Of a DNA stretch of 64,000 nucleotides, positions 61,625 through 64,000 are shown piece by piece. The DNA is taken from assembly GCA_934446365.1 (NCBI GenBank), contig CAKSDZ010000005.1, positions 1 through 64,000 of the forward strand, in the 5' to 3' direction. The notes beneath the pieces are model-generated. The model did no database searches. It was not told the DNA's origin and worked only from the letters and a program-made list of their open reading frames with translations. The stretch is from an uncultured Eubacteriales bacterium (lineage in GTDB: Bacteria; Bacillota; Clostridia; Oscillospirales; CAG-272). Each line of letters begins with the position of its first letter. Position 1 is the first letter of the stretch. Position numbers and translations under genes: made by a program.

Positions 61625-64000
61625 TCAGATATCGTCGTCGGAGACATCGATTGCTTCCTCCTCGTCCGTTTTCATTGTCTCTTCCGTTTGCTCGGCTTTG
61701 CCGGCTGCCGCCTCAATCTCCGCCGTTTCTTCCTCCTCGGATTTCACCGCCGCAAAGCTGATGATATGCGCGTCGGCGGCCAGTCTCATGATGATAACGC
61801 CGGCCGTATTGTTCCCCTCATAAACCGGGATTCCCGAAACAGGCGTGCGAATCATTGTTCCGTCGTTGGTAATAATCATAATATCGTCGTTTTCACCGAC
61901 GGAAGCAATTCCCGCAAGATATCCCGTCTTGCCCGTGATTTTTTGGCAGATGATGCCCATCGTGCCGCGGCTGTGCGCCGTATAGATATCAAACGCATTG
62001 CGTTTCCCGTATCCCTTTTCGGTCAAAGTAATCAGATGGCGGTTCTTCTCTACGATTGCCGCGCCGATGACGACATCGTCGCCGCGCAGCTTGATTCCGC
62101 GCACACCGCGCGCCGCACGTCCCATCACACGGGCATCCGTCTCCTTAAAGCGGACGGCTTTCCCCTCGCGTGTGGCGAGAATCACGTCGTTTTCTCCCGT
62201 CGTGTGCTTGACAAAAACAAGCTCGTCTCCGTCATCCAAATGAATGGCGATTTTGCCGCCCTTTCTCTGATACTCAAAATCTTTGATGTTCGCACGCTTG
62301 ACGATGCCATGCCTTGTGACCATGACAAAGTACTCGTTTTCCTCAAAGCCCGCAACCGAAATAACGGAGGTAATCTTCTCTCCCTCGCCCATATCGATTA
62401 CATTTACGATATTGGTGCCCTTCGCCGTCCGGGAAGCCTCGGGAATCTGATAGGCTTTTTTCATATAAACTCTGCCCGTATTGGTGAACAGAAGCAGACA
62501 ACTGTGGGAATCCGCGATGATGACGTCCTCGACAAAATCCTCCTCCTTTGTGGTCATGCCGATGATGCCCTTTCCGCCGCGCTTCTGCGCGGAATACGTC
62601 GCGGCAGGCGCGCGCTTGATATAACCCGCGTGCGTCATCGTAATCACACATTCATGCCGCTCAATGAGGTCCTCGTCGATGATATCGTCGATTGCGGAGG
62701 AAATCTCCGTGCGTCTCCCGTCCGAAAATTTCTCCTTGATGGCGAGAAGCTCTTCCTCCAAAATGGATTGCAGCTTGCTCTCGTCCGCGAGAATGCCTTC
62801 CAGCTCTTCAATTAAAGCCTGTTTTGCGGCCAGCTCATCCTCGATTTTAAGCCGTTCAAGTCCCGCAAGGCTTCCGAGCGTCATATCGACAATCGCCTGC
62901 GCCTGAACCTGTGAGAGGCCGAACCTGCTCACAAGCGCATCCCTTGCATCCTGCTTTGACGAGCTCTTTCGGATGGTATCGATGACTTCGTCGATATCGT
63001 CGAGCGCGAGCTTGAGCCCTTCGAGAATATGCACTCTGGCACGTGTTCTGTCAAGCTCAAAAATCGTTCTGCGGCGAATGACGTTCTCTTGGTGCGCAAT
63101 ATAATGACGCAGAATATCCCGCAAACCGAGCAGCTTCGGTTCCCCATTCACAAGTGCAATCATATTGACGGCACAGGTGTCCTGAAGCTGTGTATATTTA
63201 TAAAGCTGATTGAGAATCACCTGTCCATTGGCGTCGCGGCGGTATTCAATGACGATTTTCATGCCCGCCTTGCCGGATTCGTCGCGGATTTCCGTGATAC
63301 CGTCGACACGCTTGTCCTTGACAAGCTCCGCAATCGACTCCACAAGCATGCTTTTGTTGACCTGATACGGAATCTCCGTCACGACGATTCTGCGTTTGTT
63401 TTCGTCCACTTCGGCGCGCGCACGCACGATAATGCGTCCCTTGCCGGTCTGATATGCCTGATAAATGCCGGAGGAACCGCAGATAATGCCATAGGTTGGG
63501 AAATCCGGCCCCTTGATATAATTCATCAGCTCCGCGACGGTTGCATCCGGATGCTTCATAAAATAGATTGTCCCGTCAATAACCTCTCCGAGATTATGGG
63601 GCGGCACATTCGTCGCCATACCGACGGCGATTCCCACCGAGCCGTTGACAAGAAGATTCGGGAATCTCGACGGAAGCACCTGCGGCTCTTCAAGGCGGTT
63701 ATCGAAGTTCGGATCGAAATCGACAACATTCTTGTCGATATCCGTCATCATTTCGTTGGCGAGCCTCGACATTCTCGCCTCCGTATAACGGTAAGCGGCG
63801 GCGCCGTCGCCGTCTACGTTGCCGAAGTTTCCGTGTCCTTCGACGAGCGGATAACGCATATTGAACGGCTGTGCAAGACGCACCATCGCGTCGTAAACGG
63901 AAGCGTCTCCGTGCGGATGATAACGGCCGAGCACGTTTCCGACCGTCGTCGCGGATTTGCAGAACGGTCTGTCATAGGTCAGCTTATCCTGATACATTGC
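61625..64000 (-). CDS. gyrA: DNA gyrase subunit A (N-terminus beyond the window)
   Basis: At least 790 residues are in the window; the gene runs past its end. The visible start lies inside the conserved KSATTVGNVLGRYHPHGDASVYDAMV region, so about 50 residues are missing. Catalytic Tyr in AAYRYTEARMSRL. The GyrA box QKRGGKG marks it as gyrase rather than topoisomerase IV, and six C-terminal beta-pinwheel blades follow. At the main quinolone-determining position (Ser83 in E. coli) it has Ala in HGDASVYD. 29 bp before recA. Confidence 0.95.
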   Translation of the reverse strand, partial: AMYQDKLTYDRPFCKSATTVGNVLGRYHPHGDASVYDAMVRLAQPFNMRYPLVEGHGNFGNVDGDGAAAYRYTEARMSRLANEMMTDIDKNVVDFDPNFDNRLEEPQVLPSRFPNLLVNGSVGIAVGMATNVPPHNLGEVIDGTIYFMKHPDATVAELMNYIKGPDFPTYGIICGSSGIYQAYQTGKGRIIVRARAEVDENKRRIVVTEIPYQVNKSMLVESIAELVKDKRVDGITEIRDESGKAGMKIVIEYRRDANGQVILNQLYKYTQLQDTCAVNMIALVNGEPKLLGLRDILRHYIAHQENVIRRRTIFELDRTRARVHILEGLKLALDDIDEVIDTIRKSSSKQDARDALVSRFGLSQVQAQAIVDMTLGSLAGLERLKIEDELAAKQALIEELEGILADESKLQSILEEELLAIKEKFSDGRRTEISSAIDDIIDEDLIERHECVITMTHAGYIKRAPAATYSAQKRGGKGIIGMTTKEEDFVEDVIIADSHSCLLLFTNTGRVYMKKAYQIPEASRTAKGTNIVNVIDMGEGEKITSVISVAGFEENEYFVMVTRHGIVKRANIKDFEYQRKGGKIAIHLDDGDELVFVKHTTGENDVILATREGKAVRFKETDARVMGRAARGVRGIKLRGDDVVIGAAIVEKNRHLITLTEKGYGKRNAFDIYTAHSRGTMGIICQKITGKTGYLAGIASVGENDDIMIITNDGTMIRTPVSGIPVYEGNNTAGVIIMRLAADAHIISFAAVKSEEEETAEIEAAAGKAEQTEETMKTDEEEAIDVSDDDI

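Overview
The window looks like the chromosome of a spore-forming member of the Clostridia (Bacillota) with moderate to fairly high GC. The evidence is spoIIE and spoIVB, the remA-gmk-rpoZ-priA-def-fmt-rsmB-rlmN-prpC-prkC-rsgA cluster typical of Gram-positive Firmicutes, a T-box leader in front of pheST, an SLH-domain surface protein, RNase Y, and AGGAGG-type ribosome binding sites with frequent TTG and GTG starts. No phage, insertion sequence, CRISPR array or rRNA operon was found; one tRNA gene (Arg, CCT) is present. No gene gives a genus.

Layout. 0.3-5 kb: a leftward redox cluster (aldo/keto reductase, carboxymuconolactone decarboxylase, cupin, three flavodoxins) divergent from a LysR regulator with a perfect palindrome in its leader. 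5-9 kb: an HtrA protease, an acetyltransferase, a lipoprotein, and an AT-rich matrixin-type metalloprotease next to tRNA-Arg. 9-16 kb: an AI-2E family transporter, a LiaF-like membrane protein and a complete potABCD polyamine transporter operon with a structured leader. 16-21 kb: spoIIE, a ribbon-helix-helix protein, a small membrane protein, spoIVB and a SLOG protein. 21-26 kb: a PocR/AraC regulator, an orphan corrinoid protein, an EEP-family hydrolase, a DUF6062 protein and pfkA. 25.8-27.1 kb: a three-unit tandem array rich in hairpins, with compensatory base changes between units. 27-29.6 kb: ybaK-like deacylase, a NagZ-like lipoprotein and an unknown protein. 29.8-41.3 kb: the rightward housekeeping cluster from yicC to rsgA. 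41.4-44.8 kb: membrane proteins and sn-glycerol-1-phosphate dehydrogenase. 44.9-49.5 kb: a 1547-residue SLH protein. 49.8-53.6 kb: pheST with its T-box. 53.8-59.8 kb: a lipoprotein, RNase Y, small membrane or lipoproteins, a PepV-like dipeptidase and two YcxB-like proteins. 59.8-64 kb: recX, recA and gyrA (cut by the window end), all leftward.

How the genes work together. The core cluster couples nucleotide supply (gmk), transcription (rpoZ), replication restart (priA), translation start and protein maturation (def, fmt), rRNA modification (rsmB, rlmN), Ser/Thr phospho-signalling (prpC, prkC) and 30S maturation (rsgA). gyrA-recA-recX forms a DNA topology and recombination unit that may be co-transcribed with the two YcxB-like genes. 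The strongest unexplained element is the hairpin array between pfkA and the ybaK-like gene. Secondary points of interest are paired direct repeats around the SLH promoter, the pot leader, a Ser/Thr kinase without PASTA domains, a membrane-anchored PotD, and alanine at the GyrA quinolone-determining position. All calls come from reading the sequence; no database search was run.
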